Positions 7,867 through 16,268 of a stretch of DNA of 64,000 bases are shown in pieces. The DNA lies in assembly GCF_000425385.1 (NCBI RefSeq), contig NZ_AUDI01000012.1, forward strand, positions 1 to 64,000, written 5' to 3'. The notes beneath the pieces are model-generated. The model made no database searches. It had not been told where the DNA came from and worked only from the letters and a program-made list of their open reading frames with translations. This stretch comes from Pseudoduganella violaceinigra DSM 15887. GTDB lineage: Bacteria > Pseudomonadota > Gammaproteobacteria > Burkholderiales > Burkholderiaceae_D. The translations under genes were made by a program, and so were the position numbers. Position 1 is the first letter of the stretch. Each line of letters starts with the position of its first letter.

Positions 7867-9012
7867 TTAGCGGGCCGGCTTGGCCGCTGCCGCCGCCTGC
7901 GCCGGCGCACCGGTATTGCGTACCAGGTCGCCGTCATTCAGGAAGCCCGCGCCGGCCGCCACGATCAGCGCATCGGTCGCCAGGCCGGACAGCACTTCGA
8001 TACGGTCGCCGATACGGCGGCCCGGCTGCACCTTGACCTGGCTCACGCGCTGGTCCTGGTTCAGGCGGAACACGTAGCTGAAGCCGTCGCGCACCGTGAT
8101 CGCCTGCTGCGGCACGGTCAGCGCATCGGAAGAACCCAGTTCGAACTGGCCGGTGGCGAACATGCCTGCCTTGAACGGCGGCTGCTTGCCATTCGCCGCC
8201 GGCAGGTCCACATAGACCAGGGCGGAGCGCGTCTGCGGGTCGATGGTCGGCGCCACCATGCGCACCTTGCCCGTCAGTTCGCTGCCGTTGGCGGCTTTGA
8301 CCACGGCGCTGGTGCCGGTCTTGAGGTTGCGCAGGTCGGCGGCCGTGACTTCGGCGCGCCATTCCAGGCGGCCCTGGCGGATCATGCGGAATAATTCGGT
8401 GCCGGGGCCGGCCACCGCGCCCACGGTGGCGCTGCGCGCCGAGATCACGCCGGCGTCCGGCGCGACCACCCTGGTGTAGCGCAGGCGCAGTTCGGCCGAG
8501 GCCAGCATGGCGCGGGCCGATGCGGCGCGCGCCTGGCCCGTCGCTTCGGCCGTGGTGTACTGGCTGATCTGCTGGGCGCTCAGGGCGCCGGTCGATTCAA
8601 TCGAGCGCGCGCGGTCGGCGTTGGCCTTGGCTTCGGCGGCGGCAGCTTCCGCCTCCATCAGCGCGGCCCTGGCCTGCGCCACTTCCGCCTGCGGGGTTTC
8701 GGGGGCAAACACGGCCAGCACTTCGCCTTTGGCGACCACGTCGCCCACATTCACCTTGACGTCGGACAGCCGCAGGCCGTTCGACTCGCTGCTGATGACG
8801 GCTTCCTGCCAGGCGGCGACGTTGCCGTTGGCGGTCAGGCGGATCGGCAGGCTGGTTTTTTCCGGGCGCACGGTGCTGACGGTCAGGGCAGGCTTGGCGG
8901 CGGCGGCTTTCTTGTCTTCGGCCTGGGCCAGCGGCGCCTGGGCCAGGGCGGCAAGGGCGGTGGCGACCGCCAGGGCGGCGATGGCGGAGGGAGTGCGGTG
9001 CAATGGTTTCAT
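7867..9012 (-). CDS. RND efflux periplasmic adaptor (MFP/HlyD family)
   Basis: Membrane-fusion protein linking the pump to the outer-membrane channel. Sec-type signal peptide at about residues 1-31 ending in AQA. A lipoyl/barrel-sandwich half lies at about 65-105, an Ala/Glu-rich alpha-hairpin at about 108-185 ending in LRLRYTRVVAPDAGVIS, and beta-barrel domains follow. Length (381) is normal. No lipobox, so it is probably held by contact with the pump rather than by lipid. It sits between the channel and pump genes with gaps of 13 and 9 bases. Confidence 0.92.
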   Translation of the reverse strand: MKPLHRTPSAIAALAVATALAALAQAPLAQAEDKKAAAAKPALTVSTVRPEKTSLPIRLTANGNVAAWQEAVISSESNGLRLSDVKVNVGDVVAKGEVLAVFAPETPQAEVAQARAALMEAEAAAAEAKANADRARSIESTGALSAQQISQYTTAEATGQARAASARAMLASAELRLRYTRVVAPDAGVISARSATVGAVAGPGTELFRMIRQGRLEWRAEVTAADLRNLKTGTSAVVKAANGSELTGKVRMVAPTIDPQTRSALVYVDLPAANGKQPPFKAGMFATGQFELGSSDALTVPQQAITVRDGFSYVFRLNQDQRVSQVKVQPGRRIGDRIEVLSGLATDALIVAAGAGFLNDGDLVRNTGAPAQAAAAAKPAR

Positions 9013-9025
9013 GTCTTATCCAATC

Positions 9026-10429
9026 TTATTGCGCGGCCGGGGCGGTCCAGCCGCCTCCCGCCGCACGGTACAGGGCGATCCAGGCGGCGCTGCGTTCGCG
9101 CTGCAGGTTCACCACCGTGTTTTCTGCGGCCAGCCGGGTGCGGCGGGCGTCTTCCAGTTCGAGCAGGCTGGCCAGCCCGTTCTTGTAGCGTTCTTCCGTC
9201 GCGTCGAAGAAGGTGCGGTAGCCGTCCAGCGCGGTTTGCGCATCCTGTTCCCGCTCCTGGGTGCTTTGCAGGGCCACCAGGGCCTGCTCGACTTCCGCAA
9301 CGGCCTGGCGCACGCTGGCCTGGTAGGCCGATACGGCGGCGTCGTAGCGGGCGCGCGAGGCGTCGACATTGGCGCGGCGCAGGCCCCAGTCAATGATCGG
9401 CAGCGTCATTTGCAGCGGGCCGAGAGTCCACACGTTGGCGGTGATGTCCTCGCCTTGGGTGTGCAGGCGGCCGCGGCCCACGGAGCCGCTCAGGCCCAGG
9501 CGCGGCCAGCGGTCGGCGCGCGCGCTGGCCACGTCGTAGCTGGCGGCGGCCAATTCGCGTTCGGCGCTGTAGACGTCCGGGCGCTGGGCCAGGATCTGGG
9601 CCGGCAGCGAATCGATGGCGATGCCGGCGGCCGGCGACAGGGCCGCATCCGGGGCGTTCGAGGCAAGCCGAGCGCGCAGGTCCGGTTCTGCAATGGCAGT
9701 CAGCGCCACCAGTACTTTCATGTCGCTGTCGCAGGCCGCGCGCTGGGCCACGGCGCGGTTGTTGCCGTCGGCGGCGCTGGCGCGCGCCAGGGCGTTGGCG
9801 GAAGGCGACTGGAAGCCGGCCTTGGCGGTGATGTCGGTCAGGCGCGCGGTATGGGCGCGCGAGGCGGCGTCCCGGCGCGCCGTGTCCAGCAGCTTCTCGC
9901 AGGCGCGCAGGCTGTAGTACTGGTTGGCCGTTTCGGCGGCCACGGAGACGCGCGCCTCGTGCCAGCCCGCCTGGGCGCCCTCATGGCGCGCGATGGCGGC
10001 CTTGCGGCGCGCCCGGCCGCCGCCGAACAGGTCGATTTCCCACTGGGCCTGGGCCAGCAGCTGGGTGGTGGTGTTCATGGGGGCGCTGGCCGACTGCTGG
10101 CTCATGCGGGTGGACGACAGCACGCCGGTCAACGATGGCGCCAGGGCCGCGCCGGCGGCGGTGCGCTCGGCGGTGGCGGCGGCGAAGCGCGCTTGGGCGC
10201 TGGCGACCGTGGGACTGGCCGCCTGCGCGGCCTCGATCAGCTGGACCAGCAGCGGATCGGACTGGCCTTGCCACCAGTTGGCCAATTCGGCGGTGCTGCC
10301 GTTGTGGGGCAGGGGCGCCTGCCATTGCTGCGGCGCGTCCGCCGCGACCTTGTTGGCCGGCCCGGTGACGCCGCAGGCGCTGAGCGCCAGCACGGCCGCC
10401 ATCGATAATGGGCCACGATATCTTTTCAT
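9026..10429 (-). CDS. Outer-membrane efflux channel lipoprotein (NodT/OprM family)
   Basis: TolC-like channel of 467 residues. The signal peptide ends in the lipobox LSAC with acylated Cys19, as in the NodT/OprM group. Two repeated OEP regions follow, including the family signature AEVEQALVALQ and the conserved LAQRPDVYSAERELAAASYDV segment. A GAAAGGAAGG ribosome-binding site stands just before the ATG. It is the first gene of the operon, an order (channel, adaptor, pump) that differs from the common adaptor-pump-channel arrangement. The promoter should lie in the 140-base divergent region upstream. Confidence 0.92.
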   Translation of the reverse strand: MKRYRGPLSMAAVLALSACGVTGPANKVAADAPQQWQAPLPHNGSTAELANWWQGQSDPLLVQLIEAAQAASPTVASAQARFAAATAERTAAGAALAPSLTGVLSSTRMSQQSASAPMNTTTQLLAQAQWEIDLFGGGRARRKAAIARHEGAQAGWHEARVSVAAETANQYYSLRACEKLLDTARRDAASRAHTARLTDITAKAGFQSPSANALARASAADGNNRAVAQRAACDSDMKVLVALTAIAEPDLRARLASNAPDAALSPAAGIAIDSLPAQILAQRPDVYSAERELAAASYDVASARADRWPRLGLSGSVGRGRLHTQGEDITANVWTLGPLQMTLPIIDWGLRRANVDASRARYDAAVSAYQASVRQAVAEVEQALVALQSTQEREQDAQTALDGYRTFFDATEERYKNGLASLLELEDARRTRLAAENTVVNLQRERSAAWIALYRAAGGGWTAPAAQ

Positions 10430-10569
10430 GCCTTCCTTTCATTTTGCGCAACGTGAATTAGAGCATATAAATCAACCAATTAACATCCTGATACAAAGGA
10501 GTCTTTGCCCTCGATTCGGCGCCTAGCGTATAAAGAAAGTCCTGCTAATCATTGTATTGGGACGACATC
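10430..10569. promoter_or_regulatory. Divergent promoter region: efflux operon / DUF1800 pair
   Basis: This AT-rich gap separates the minus-strand efflux operon from the plus-strand DUF1800 gene and must hold both promoters. A TATAAA at 10529-10534 could be the -10 element for the plus direction, but the matching -35 is poor. No local regulator gene (TetR, MarR or LysR) adjoins the operon. No convincing operator palindrome was seen. Confidence 0.4.
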
Positions 10570-11931
10570 ATGCGACGCTGGATGCTGGCCGCCGTCATCG
10601 CGACATTACCCCAAGCCGCCGTATGGGCGGCGCCCCTGAGCGGCGAGCAAGCCGCGGTGCATGTGCTGAACCGCCTGGCCTACGGCCCGCGCCCGGGCGA
10701 TATCGAGCGGGTGCGCCAGGCCGGGGTCGCGGCCTATATCGACGAGCAACTGAACCCGCCGCCGCTGCCGCCTGCGCTGGCCCAGCGGCTGGACAAGCTG
10801 GAAACGCTGAAAATGAGCGCCGGCGACGCGCTGCAGCGGTTCCAGGATGCGCGCCAGGGCGAGCAGGGCGAACGGCGCGAGGTGGTACAGCAATTGGCGG
10901 CGGAAGCGGCCGAAGCGCGCCTGCTGCGCGCCGTCGAAAGTCCGCGCCAGCTGGAAGAGGTGATGGTCGACTTCTGGTACAACCACTTCAATGTCTTTGC
11001 CGGCAAGGGCCAGGACCGCGCCCTGGTGGCCAGCTATGAGCGCGACGCCATCCGGCCCTACGTGTTCGGCTCTTTCCGCCAGATGCTGGGCGCCACCGCC
11101 CACCACCCGGCCATGCTGTTCTACCTGGATAACTGGGTTTCCAAGGCCGGCGGCTTGAACGAAAACTATGCGCGCGAGCTGATGGAGCTGCATACGCTGG
11201 GCGTGGACGGCGGCTATACGCAGAAGGACGTGACCGAGCTGGCGCGCATGCTGACCGGCTGGACCTACCGCCCGAAGCGCGACGCCCAGTTCGCCTTCGA
11301 CCCGCGCCGCCATGACACCGGCTCCAAGACCTGGCTGGGCAAGACGGTCGGTGCGCGCGGGGCCGCGGAAGGCGAATATGCGCTGGACGTACTGGCGGTG
11401 CATCCGTCGACCGCGCGCAATATCAGCCGCAAGCTGGCGCAGTACTTCGTGGCCGACCAGCCGCCGCCGGCGCTGGTGGAGCGCATGGCGCAGACCTGGA
11501 TCGGCAGCAACGGCGATATCCGCTCGGTGCTGCGCACCCTGTTCTCCAGCCCTGAATTCATGGACCAGCAGTACGCGGGCGCCAAATTCAAGACCCCTTA
11601 CCAGTTCGTGGTATCGGCGTCGCGTGCGTCGGCCATGCCGGTGGCCGACGTCAAGCCGCTGGTGGGCATCCTGTCCCGCCTCGGCCAGCCGCTGTACGGC
11701 TGCCAGACGCCGGACGGCTACAAGAATACGGAGAGCGCCTGGCTCAACCCGGATGGTCTGAGCCGCCGCATCAGCTATGCGATGTCGCTTTCCTCCGGCG
11801 CCGACGCCGCCACAGTGCAGGACGCGCTGGGTGCTTCGGTCTCGAAGAACACCGCCTCCATCGTCGCCGGCAGCAACGAGCGCCTGCGCGCCGCCATGCT
11901 GCTCGGCAGCCCAGACTTCATGCAACACTGA
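10570..11931 (+). CDS. DUF1800 family secreted protein
   Basis: I start at ATG 10570 because it gives a clean signal peptide (residues 1-20, ending AVWA before APLSGEQ). The 453-residue protein has the DUF1800 hallmarks: HVLNRLAYGPRPGDIERV near the start, then VMVDFWYNHFNVF, NENYARELMELHTLGVDGGYT, LARMLTGWT and the C-terminal GQPLYGCQTPDGYKN-like segment. The family is exported and of unknown biochemistry. It is almost always found next to DUF1501, as here with an 8-base gap. The pair is probably one functional unit. Confidence 0.93.
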   Translation: MRRWMLAAVIATLPQAAVWAAPLSGEQAAVHVLNRLAYGPRPGDIERVRQAGVAAYIDEQLNPPPLPPALAQRLDKLETLKMSAGDALQRFQDARQGEQGERREVVQQLAAEAAEARLLRAVESPRQLEEVMVDFWYNHFNVFAGKGQDRALVASYERDAIRPYVFGSFRQMLGATAHHPAMLFYLDNWVSKAGGLNENYARELMELHTLGVDGGYTQKDVTELARMLTGWTYRPKRDAQFAFDPRRHDTGSKTWLGKTVGARGAAEGEYALDVLAVHPSTARNISRKLAQYFVADQPPPALVERMAQTWIGSNGDIRSVLRTLFSSPEFMDQQYAGAKFKTPYQFVVSASRASAMPVADVKPLVGILSRLGQPLYGCQTPDGYKNTESAWLNPDGLSRRISYAMSLSSGADAATVQDALGASVSKNTASIVAGSNERLRAAMLLGSPDFMQH

Positions 11932-11939
11932 GGACCACC

Positions 11940-13187
11940 ATGCAACGACGCCAATTCCTGAACGCCTTCGCTGCCAGCGCCGGCCTGATGCTGCCCCTGG
12001 GCCCGCACGCCTGGGCCGCCACCATGGCCCCCGGCGCCGCGTCCCCCACCTCGAAGAAGCTGATCGTCGTCATGCTGCGCGGCGCTGTCGACGGCATGAA
12101 CGTGGTCGCTCCGGTGGCCGACGCCGAATATGCGCGCCTGCGCCCGAACATCGCGCTGGCCAGGCCGGGCGCCGAAGACGGGGCCTTGAACCTGGATGGC
12201 TACTTCGGCCTGCATCCGGCGCTGGCGCCCTTGCTGCCGCTGTGGGAGCAGAAGAAGCTCGCCTTCGTGCATGCCAGCGGCTCGCCCGACGCCAGCCGCT
12301 CCCACTTCGATGCGCAGGACTATATGGAATCGGCCACGCCGGGCGTGAAGGGCACCCAGGACGGCTGGATGAACCGCCTGCTGGGCGTGCTGCCCGGCGA
12401 CACCACGCCGACGCGGGCGCTGTCGATCGGCCCGGTGATGCCGCGCGTGCTCTCCGGCGCGCTGCCCGCCACCAATCTCGCCAACGGTGCGGCCGCCACG
12501 CGCGCCACGCCGCTGGACCGGCCGCAGGTGGCCAAGGCTTTTGACGCGCTGTACGCAAACAACGAGCGCTTCGGCAAGGTCTACACGGAAGGGCGCATGG
12601 CGCACGAGGAAGTGATGGCGGCGGCCAACGGCGGCATGATGTCGGAAATGCAGGCCGCCGATAACGGTGCGCCGCTGCCCAACGGCTTCCCCGACGACGC
12701 CGGCCGCCTGGCCACGCTGATGCGCAACAATCCGAATATCCAGCTGGCCTTCATTGCCCTGGGCGGCTGGGATACCCACGCCAACCAGGGCGCCGGCAAA
12801 GGCCAGCTGGCCAACCGGCTGCAGCCGCTGGGGCAGGGGCTGGCGACCTTGGCGCAGCGCCTTGGCCCGCTGTTCGACGATACGGTGATCGTGGTGATGT
12901 CGGAATTCGGCCGCACCGCGCGCGAGAACGGCAACCGCGGCACCGACCATGGCCACGGCAACGCCATCTGGCTGCTGGGCGGCAAAGTCCAGGGCGGCAA
13001 GGTGGCCGGCGAATGGAAGGGATTGGCCAGCGGGCAGTTGAACGAAGGACGCGACCTGCCGGTGACCACCGACTTCCGCCAGGTGCTGGCGCATGTGGCC
13101 GAGCGCCACCTGCGCCTGCCCGATACGGCACTGGCCCGCACCTTCCCTGGCTTGCCGGGCGGCGCGCCGCTGCACCTGCTGGCTTGA
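11940..13187 (+). CDS. DUF1501 family Tat-exported protein
   Basis: The N-terminus MQRRQFLNAFAASAGLMLPL is a twin-arginine signal, so the protein is probably exported folded. DUF1501 proteins belong to the alkaline-phosphatase/sulfatase-like superfamily. Visible signatures are KKLIVVMLRGAVDGMNVV, then HASGSPDASRSHFDAQDYME, GGWDTHANQG and the metal-site-like VVMSEFGRTARENGNRGTDH with GHGNAIWLLGG. The Asp and His residues in the last two blocks are the likely metal ligands. The substrate is unknown. The length (415) is normal. It follows the DUF1800 gene directly. Confidence 0.93.
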   Translation: MQRRQFLNAFAASAGLMLPLGPHAWAATMAPGAASPTSKKLIVVMLRGAVDGMNVVAPVADAEYARLRPNIALARPGAEDGALNLDGYFGLHPALAPLLPLWEQKKLAFVHASGSPDASRSHFDAQDYMESATPGVKGTQDGWMNRLLGVLPGDTTPTRALSIGPVMPRVLSGALPATNLANGAAATRATPLDRPQVAKAFDALYANNERFGKVYTEGRMAHEEVMAAANGGMMSEMQAADNGAPLPNGFPDDAGRLATLMRNNPNIQLAFIALGGWDTHANQGAGKGQLANRLQPLGQGLATLAQRLGPLFDDTVIVVMSEFGRTARENGNRGTDHGHGNAIWLLGGKVQGGKVAGEWKGLASGQLNEGRDLPVTTDFRQVLAHVAERHLRLPDTALARTFPGLPGGAPLHLLA

Positions 13188-13189
13188 AC

Positions 13190-14182
13190 TCAGATGGTTT
13201 CTGCTTCGCGCAAGGTCAGCGGGCTGGCCAGCGCGTAGCGGGCGATAGCGTCTTTGCGCATGAAGGCGACGCCGGGATGCGACTTGGCGTAGCGCAGGAA
13301 TTCATCCCAGGCCCGCACCATCTGCGGCGTGCCGCTGATGCGGTCATGCGCGCTGATCGACATCATGCGCCGCCGTGCAGCACCTTCCGCATATAGCTGG
13401 TCGAAGTCCAGCTTTATCTGTTCCAGGAACTGGCCAGGCGAATAGTGGCGGCCCTCCACCAGCAGGATATCGTTGTTGCGCAGCGTATAAGGCACCACGA
13501 CGAAATCCTTGCCCTTGACCTGTTCAATGAACGGCTCGTCCCGGCTCAAGTCGTCGATGTGATACAGGTAGCCCAGTTCCTGCAGCAGCTCCAGGGTGTG
13601 CGGGCTGCGGCGTAGCCAGTTGCAGTTATAGCCCACCGGGCGCTGCCCCGTTGCCTGCCGCACCATGCCGGCAGCGTCGTCCAGGAAGCGGCGTTCCTGT
13701 GCGCGGGGCATTGCGTACTGGGACGTCCAGCGCGGGCCATGCGCAGCTGCCTCATGGCCGCGCCGCACGATTTCGCGGGCAAGCTCCGGATGGCGGAACG
13801 CCGCCTCGCCGATCATGTGCGAAGTCACTTGCACGCCATGCTTGTCCCACAGGTCGAGCATGCGCGGGATGCCCTCGCGGTAGCCGTAGGCGAACCATGT
13901 GTTGGCTGCAAGGTCGGCCGGCACGCTGGCCGGAAAATCCACGTTGGGAAATGGGCTATCGGTTCCTTTTGCCGGCTGGCCGCCTGCTTCGAATTGCATC
14001 GAGATCGAAATCACCAGCCTGGCGCCGTCCGGCCAGAAGGTGGCCGCGCTGCCCGACATTTGCGGCGCGGCGGAAACCCCGCCGCCCGCCAGTATGCCGC
14101 CCGTTGCGAGGATGCCTGCCCCTGCCCGGGCCATGAAGCGCCGGCGCGCAGGCCGCGCCGCGTCGTCTTTCACGCTGCGCAT
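13190..14182 (-). CDS. Tat-exported polysaccharide deacetylase-like protein
   Basis: The 330-residue protein has a twin-arginine signal (RRRFMARAGAGILATGGILAG). It then has a NodB/PuuE-like (beta/alpha)7 domain: VISISMQFEAGGQ, the region RMLDLWDKHGVQVTSHMIGE, GHEAAAHGPRW, then YNCNWLRRSPHTLELLQELG and MSISAHDRISG. The family removes acetyl groups from sugars or, in the PuuE/allantoinase branch, acts on ureides. In the usual metal-binding Asp position after the first strand this protein has S-M-Q-F rather than the DDG type, so the exact reaction is uncertain. It converges with the DUF1501 gene and precedes a SnoaL-like gene on the other side (4-base gap). Confidence 0.85.
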   Translation of the reverse strand: MRSVKDDAARPARRRFMARAGAGILATGGILAGGGVSAAPQMSGSAATFWPDGARLVISISMQFEAGGQPAKGTDSPFPNVDFPASVPADLAANTWFAYGYREGIPRMLDLWDKHGVQVTSHMIGEAAFRHPELAREIVRRGHEAAAHGPRWTSQYAMPRAQERRFLDDAAGMVRQATGQRPVGYNCNWLRRSPHTLELLQELGYLYHIDDLSRDEPFIEQVKGKDFVVVPYTLRNNDILLVEGRHYSPGQFLEQIKLDFDQLYAEGAARRRMMSISAHDRISGTPQMVRAWDEFLRYAKSHPGVAFMRKDAIARYALASPLTLREAETI

Positions 14183-14186
14183 GGCC

Positions 14187-14717
14187 TTACTCCCCGATCA
14201 CGCCGAGCTGGCGCAGGAAGGCGAGGTTGTCCTCGATATGCCAGTTGTCGGCAATGCGGCCGTCGGCGATGCGGTAGATGTCGGTGGCGATAAAGTCGAT
14301 CGCCTGGCCTTTGCCCAGCACGCCTTGGAAGCTGCCAGTGAAGTGGCCCCGAAAGCGCAGATGCACGATGACCCGGTCGCCGCTGGCGATCAACTGCTCG
14401 ATGTCGGCGCGCATATCGGGCACGGCGCGCCGCACGAAGGCGGAAGCGGCCAGCGGGCCGGGCAAGCCTTGTGCGCGGCCGGGCGGCAGGGTGCGATCCG
14501 TGAAGTCCGCCGCCAGGGCCGCGCGCGCCAGCGCTTCGTCGCCATTGTTCCAGAACGAGGCGTAGCGGCGGGCTGCAAGGATGTTGGCCTCGGCCTTGGC
14601 CGCCGGCAGGGATGAATCGACGATCTGCACTTGCGGGCGGACCAGTTGCGCGTCCGGCGCGGCATGCGCGCCAGCCATGGCGAGGGACGCGGCGATCAGG
14701 GTGCTAAGGCGTTTCAT
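14187..14717 (-). CDS. Secreted SnoaL-like (NTF2-fold) protein
   Basis: The ATG at 14717 has a GGAGATAAT ribosome-binding site and opens a signal peptide (MKRLSTLIAASLAMAGAHA). The remaining 157 residues are a SnoaL-like/ester-cyclase NTF2 fold: NILAARRYASFWNNGDEALA, then SGDRVIVHLRFRGHF and FIATDIYRIADGRIADNWH, the usual final motif. Substrate unknown. It is transcribed away from a LysR-type gene with a 99-base gap, so that regulator is its probable controller. The deacetylase-like gene follows four bases after the stop, so the two form one operon. Confidence 0.85.
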   Translation of the reverse strand: MKRLSTLIAASLAMAGAHAAPDAQLVRPQVQIVDSSLPAAKAEANILAARRYASFWNNGDEALARAALAADFTDRTLPPGRAQGLPGPLAASAFVRRAVPDMRADIEQLIASGDRVIVHLRFRGHFTGSFQGVLGKGQAIDFIATDIYRIADGRIADNWHIEDNLAFLRQLGVIGE

Positions 14718-14816
14718 ATTATCTCCTTTGGAAAGGATTGCATCGTATTTCGCCAAGTGTGCGTAAAATAGCCCCGAACGACGAATACATATTTTCCAGA
14801 TTGCGAATAATGAACG

Positions 14817-15764
14817 ATGCTTGATGATTTGCCGGCCTTGAAGGCCTTCGCCCGGATCGTGGCCGCTGGCAGCATGTCGGCCGCCGCCAGGGAACTGGCA
14901 TTGCCCTTGTCCGTGGTCAGCAAACGGCTGGCGCAGCTGGAGAAGAGCACGGGAATTCGCCTGCTGCAGCGCACGACCCGGCGCCAGACGCTGACGGCGG
15001 ACGGCGCCCAGTTCCACGCGCGCGTCCTGCGCATCCTTGACGAGGTGGCGCAGGCCGAGGCGCTCGTGGCCGACAGCCGCGGCGACGTGGCGGGGCTGTT
15101 GCGCCTGAGTGCTCCTGCCGAGCTGGGACGCCAGCATATCGTGCCCATCATCGCCGACTTCCAGCGGCAGCATCCCGCGCTGCAGGTGCAGCTGGAACTG
15201 AGCGATACGCTGGTAAACCTGCTGGAGACGGGCCAGGACCTGGCCATCCGCTTCGGCGGCGCGCAAGAACCCCACCTGGTGGTGCGCCGGCTGGCGCCGA
15301 ATTTCCGTGTCGTGTGCGCTGCGCCGGCCTACCTGGCGCAGCATGGAAGCCCGGCCAATCCGGCACAGCTGGGCGCCCACCGCTGCATCGTGATGGGCGA
15401 TAGGCGCCACGCCGACTGGCGCTTCGAGGGCGAGGAGACCGTTACGGTGCGGGTGGCCGCGGCCTTTCTCACCAACGACGGCCAGGCGGCGCATGCGCTG
15501 GCGCTGCAAGGGTCGGGCATCGTAGTAAAATCGATCTGGGATGTGGGCGACGACCTGCTGGACGGGAAGTTGCAGCGGCTCCTGCCGGCGTATTCCATGC
15601 CGGCCGCGCCGCTGCAGGCGATCCTGCCGCATGGCCGCAAGCTGCCGCTCCGGGTGCGCGTGTTTCTCGATTATCTGCAGCTACGCCTGACGGCCGCCTG
15701 GCGCTGGCATGGCGTGGGAGGAAGCAATGCTGAGGTTCCTCTGGAGTTTGATCAGCGACGATGA
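14817..15764 (+). CDS. LysR-type transcriptional regulator
   Basis: A 315-residue LTTR. The winged helix-turn-helix at residues 1-60 has the typical MSAAARELALPLSVVSKRLAQ segment, followed by the substrate-binding domain with LRLSAPAELGRQHIVPII and GDRRHADWRFEGEE. It is divergent from the SnoaL-like gene and probably regulates it. Its coding end overlaps a small membrane-protein ORF (15727-15840). Confidence 0.93.
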   Translation: MLDDLPALKAFARIVAAGSMSAAARELALPLSVVSKRLAQLEKSTGIRLLQRTTRRQTLTADGAQFHARVLRILDEVAQAEALVADSRGDVAGLLRLSAPAELGRQHIVPIIADFQRQHPALQVQLELSDTLVNLLETGQDLAIRFGGAQEPHLVVRRLAPNFRVVCAAPAYLAQHGSPANPAQLGAHRCIVMGDRRHADWRFEGEETVTVRVAAAFLTNDGQAAHALALQGSGIVVKSIWDVGDDLLDGKLQRLLPAYSMPAAPLQAILPHGRKLPLRVRVFLDYLQLRLTAAWRWHGVGGSNAEVPLEFDQRR

Positions 15765-15840
15765 ACGGTCGGAAGACGCCATGGCCTTGTTGACCGTGGC
15801 GTTCAGCGTCGTTTTCCTGAGCTGGATACTGCTGGTTTAA
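15727..15840 (+). CDS. Small membrane protein, 37 aa
   Basis: The ATG at 15727 lies inside the last codons of the LysR gene in another frame and has a strong GGGAGGAAG ribosome-binding site about three bases upstream. The product has a charged N-terminal half (DDERSEDA at residues 11-18) and a hydrophobic helix over residues 20-37, so it would be a single-pass membrane peptide. Its stop overlaps the stop of the convergent four-helix protein by four bases. No family is known to me. The ribosome-binding site and clear amphipathic-then-hydrophobic layout support it, but it is short. Confidence 0.45.
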   Translation: MLRFLWSLISDDERSEDAMALLTVAFSVVFLSWILLV

Positions 15841-16268
15841 TGCCGGCTGCGATGGCCGCGTACCCAATGCCAGCCGAAGGGGCCGATGAGCAGCAGGCCC
15901 AGGCCCAGGTGCAGCAGGGCGGCGATGGTGCCCGCTTGTTCTTCGCCCAGGTAATAAATCGCCACGGCGCTCATGCATAGCGCTACCAGAATCAAGCCCA
16001 GAAACAGGCCGCTGCCGCGGTGCTTCTTGCGCCGCCAGCCGGCCCGCATATGCAGGCTCCACAGCGATCCCGTGAATGCGGCCAGGCCGAAGCCGCCGGC
16101 GGCGTGCAGCATGGCCGTGTAGACGCGGGCATCGCCCGGCAAGCGCCAGGGCAGGTCCATCTCCCCACGCATGACCAGGGTGCCGGGAGCGAGCAGCAGC
16201 CCGGTCAGCAGCATTAACAAGAGGGCGCCTATCAGCGCGCGCAGGAACCAGCGCGGATAGCCTTTCAT
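15837..16268 (-). CDS. Four-helix membrane protein with paired histidines (possible b-haem protein)
   Basis: The 143-residue protein has four hydrophobic segments at about 10-28, 52-72, 87-107 and 112-132. Histidines are His55 and His73 in or at the ends of helix 2, and His120 and His134 in or at the ends of helix 4, with spacings of 18 and 14. Pairs of His in two helices at such spacing are how small b-type cytochromes hold two haems, so I infer a transmembrane electron conduit of the PepSY/DUF4405 or cytochrome b561 kind. It overlaps the ApbE gene by four bases (ATGA) and is the last gene of the flavin operon. Confidence 0.7.
   Translation of the reverse strand: MKGYPRWFLRALIGALLLMLLTGLLLAPGTLVMRGEMDLPWRLPGDARVYTAMLHAAGGFGLAAFTGSLWSLHMRAGWRRKKHRGSGLFLGLILVALCMSAVAIYYLGEEQAGTIAALLHLGLGLLLIGPFGWHWVRGHRSRH

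Noticed and set aside
8507..10408. 633-codon plus-strand frame opposite the efflux adaptor and channel
   Set aside because: Antisense shadow of two well-supported genes. Its translation is low-complexity Ala/Gly/Arg.
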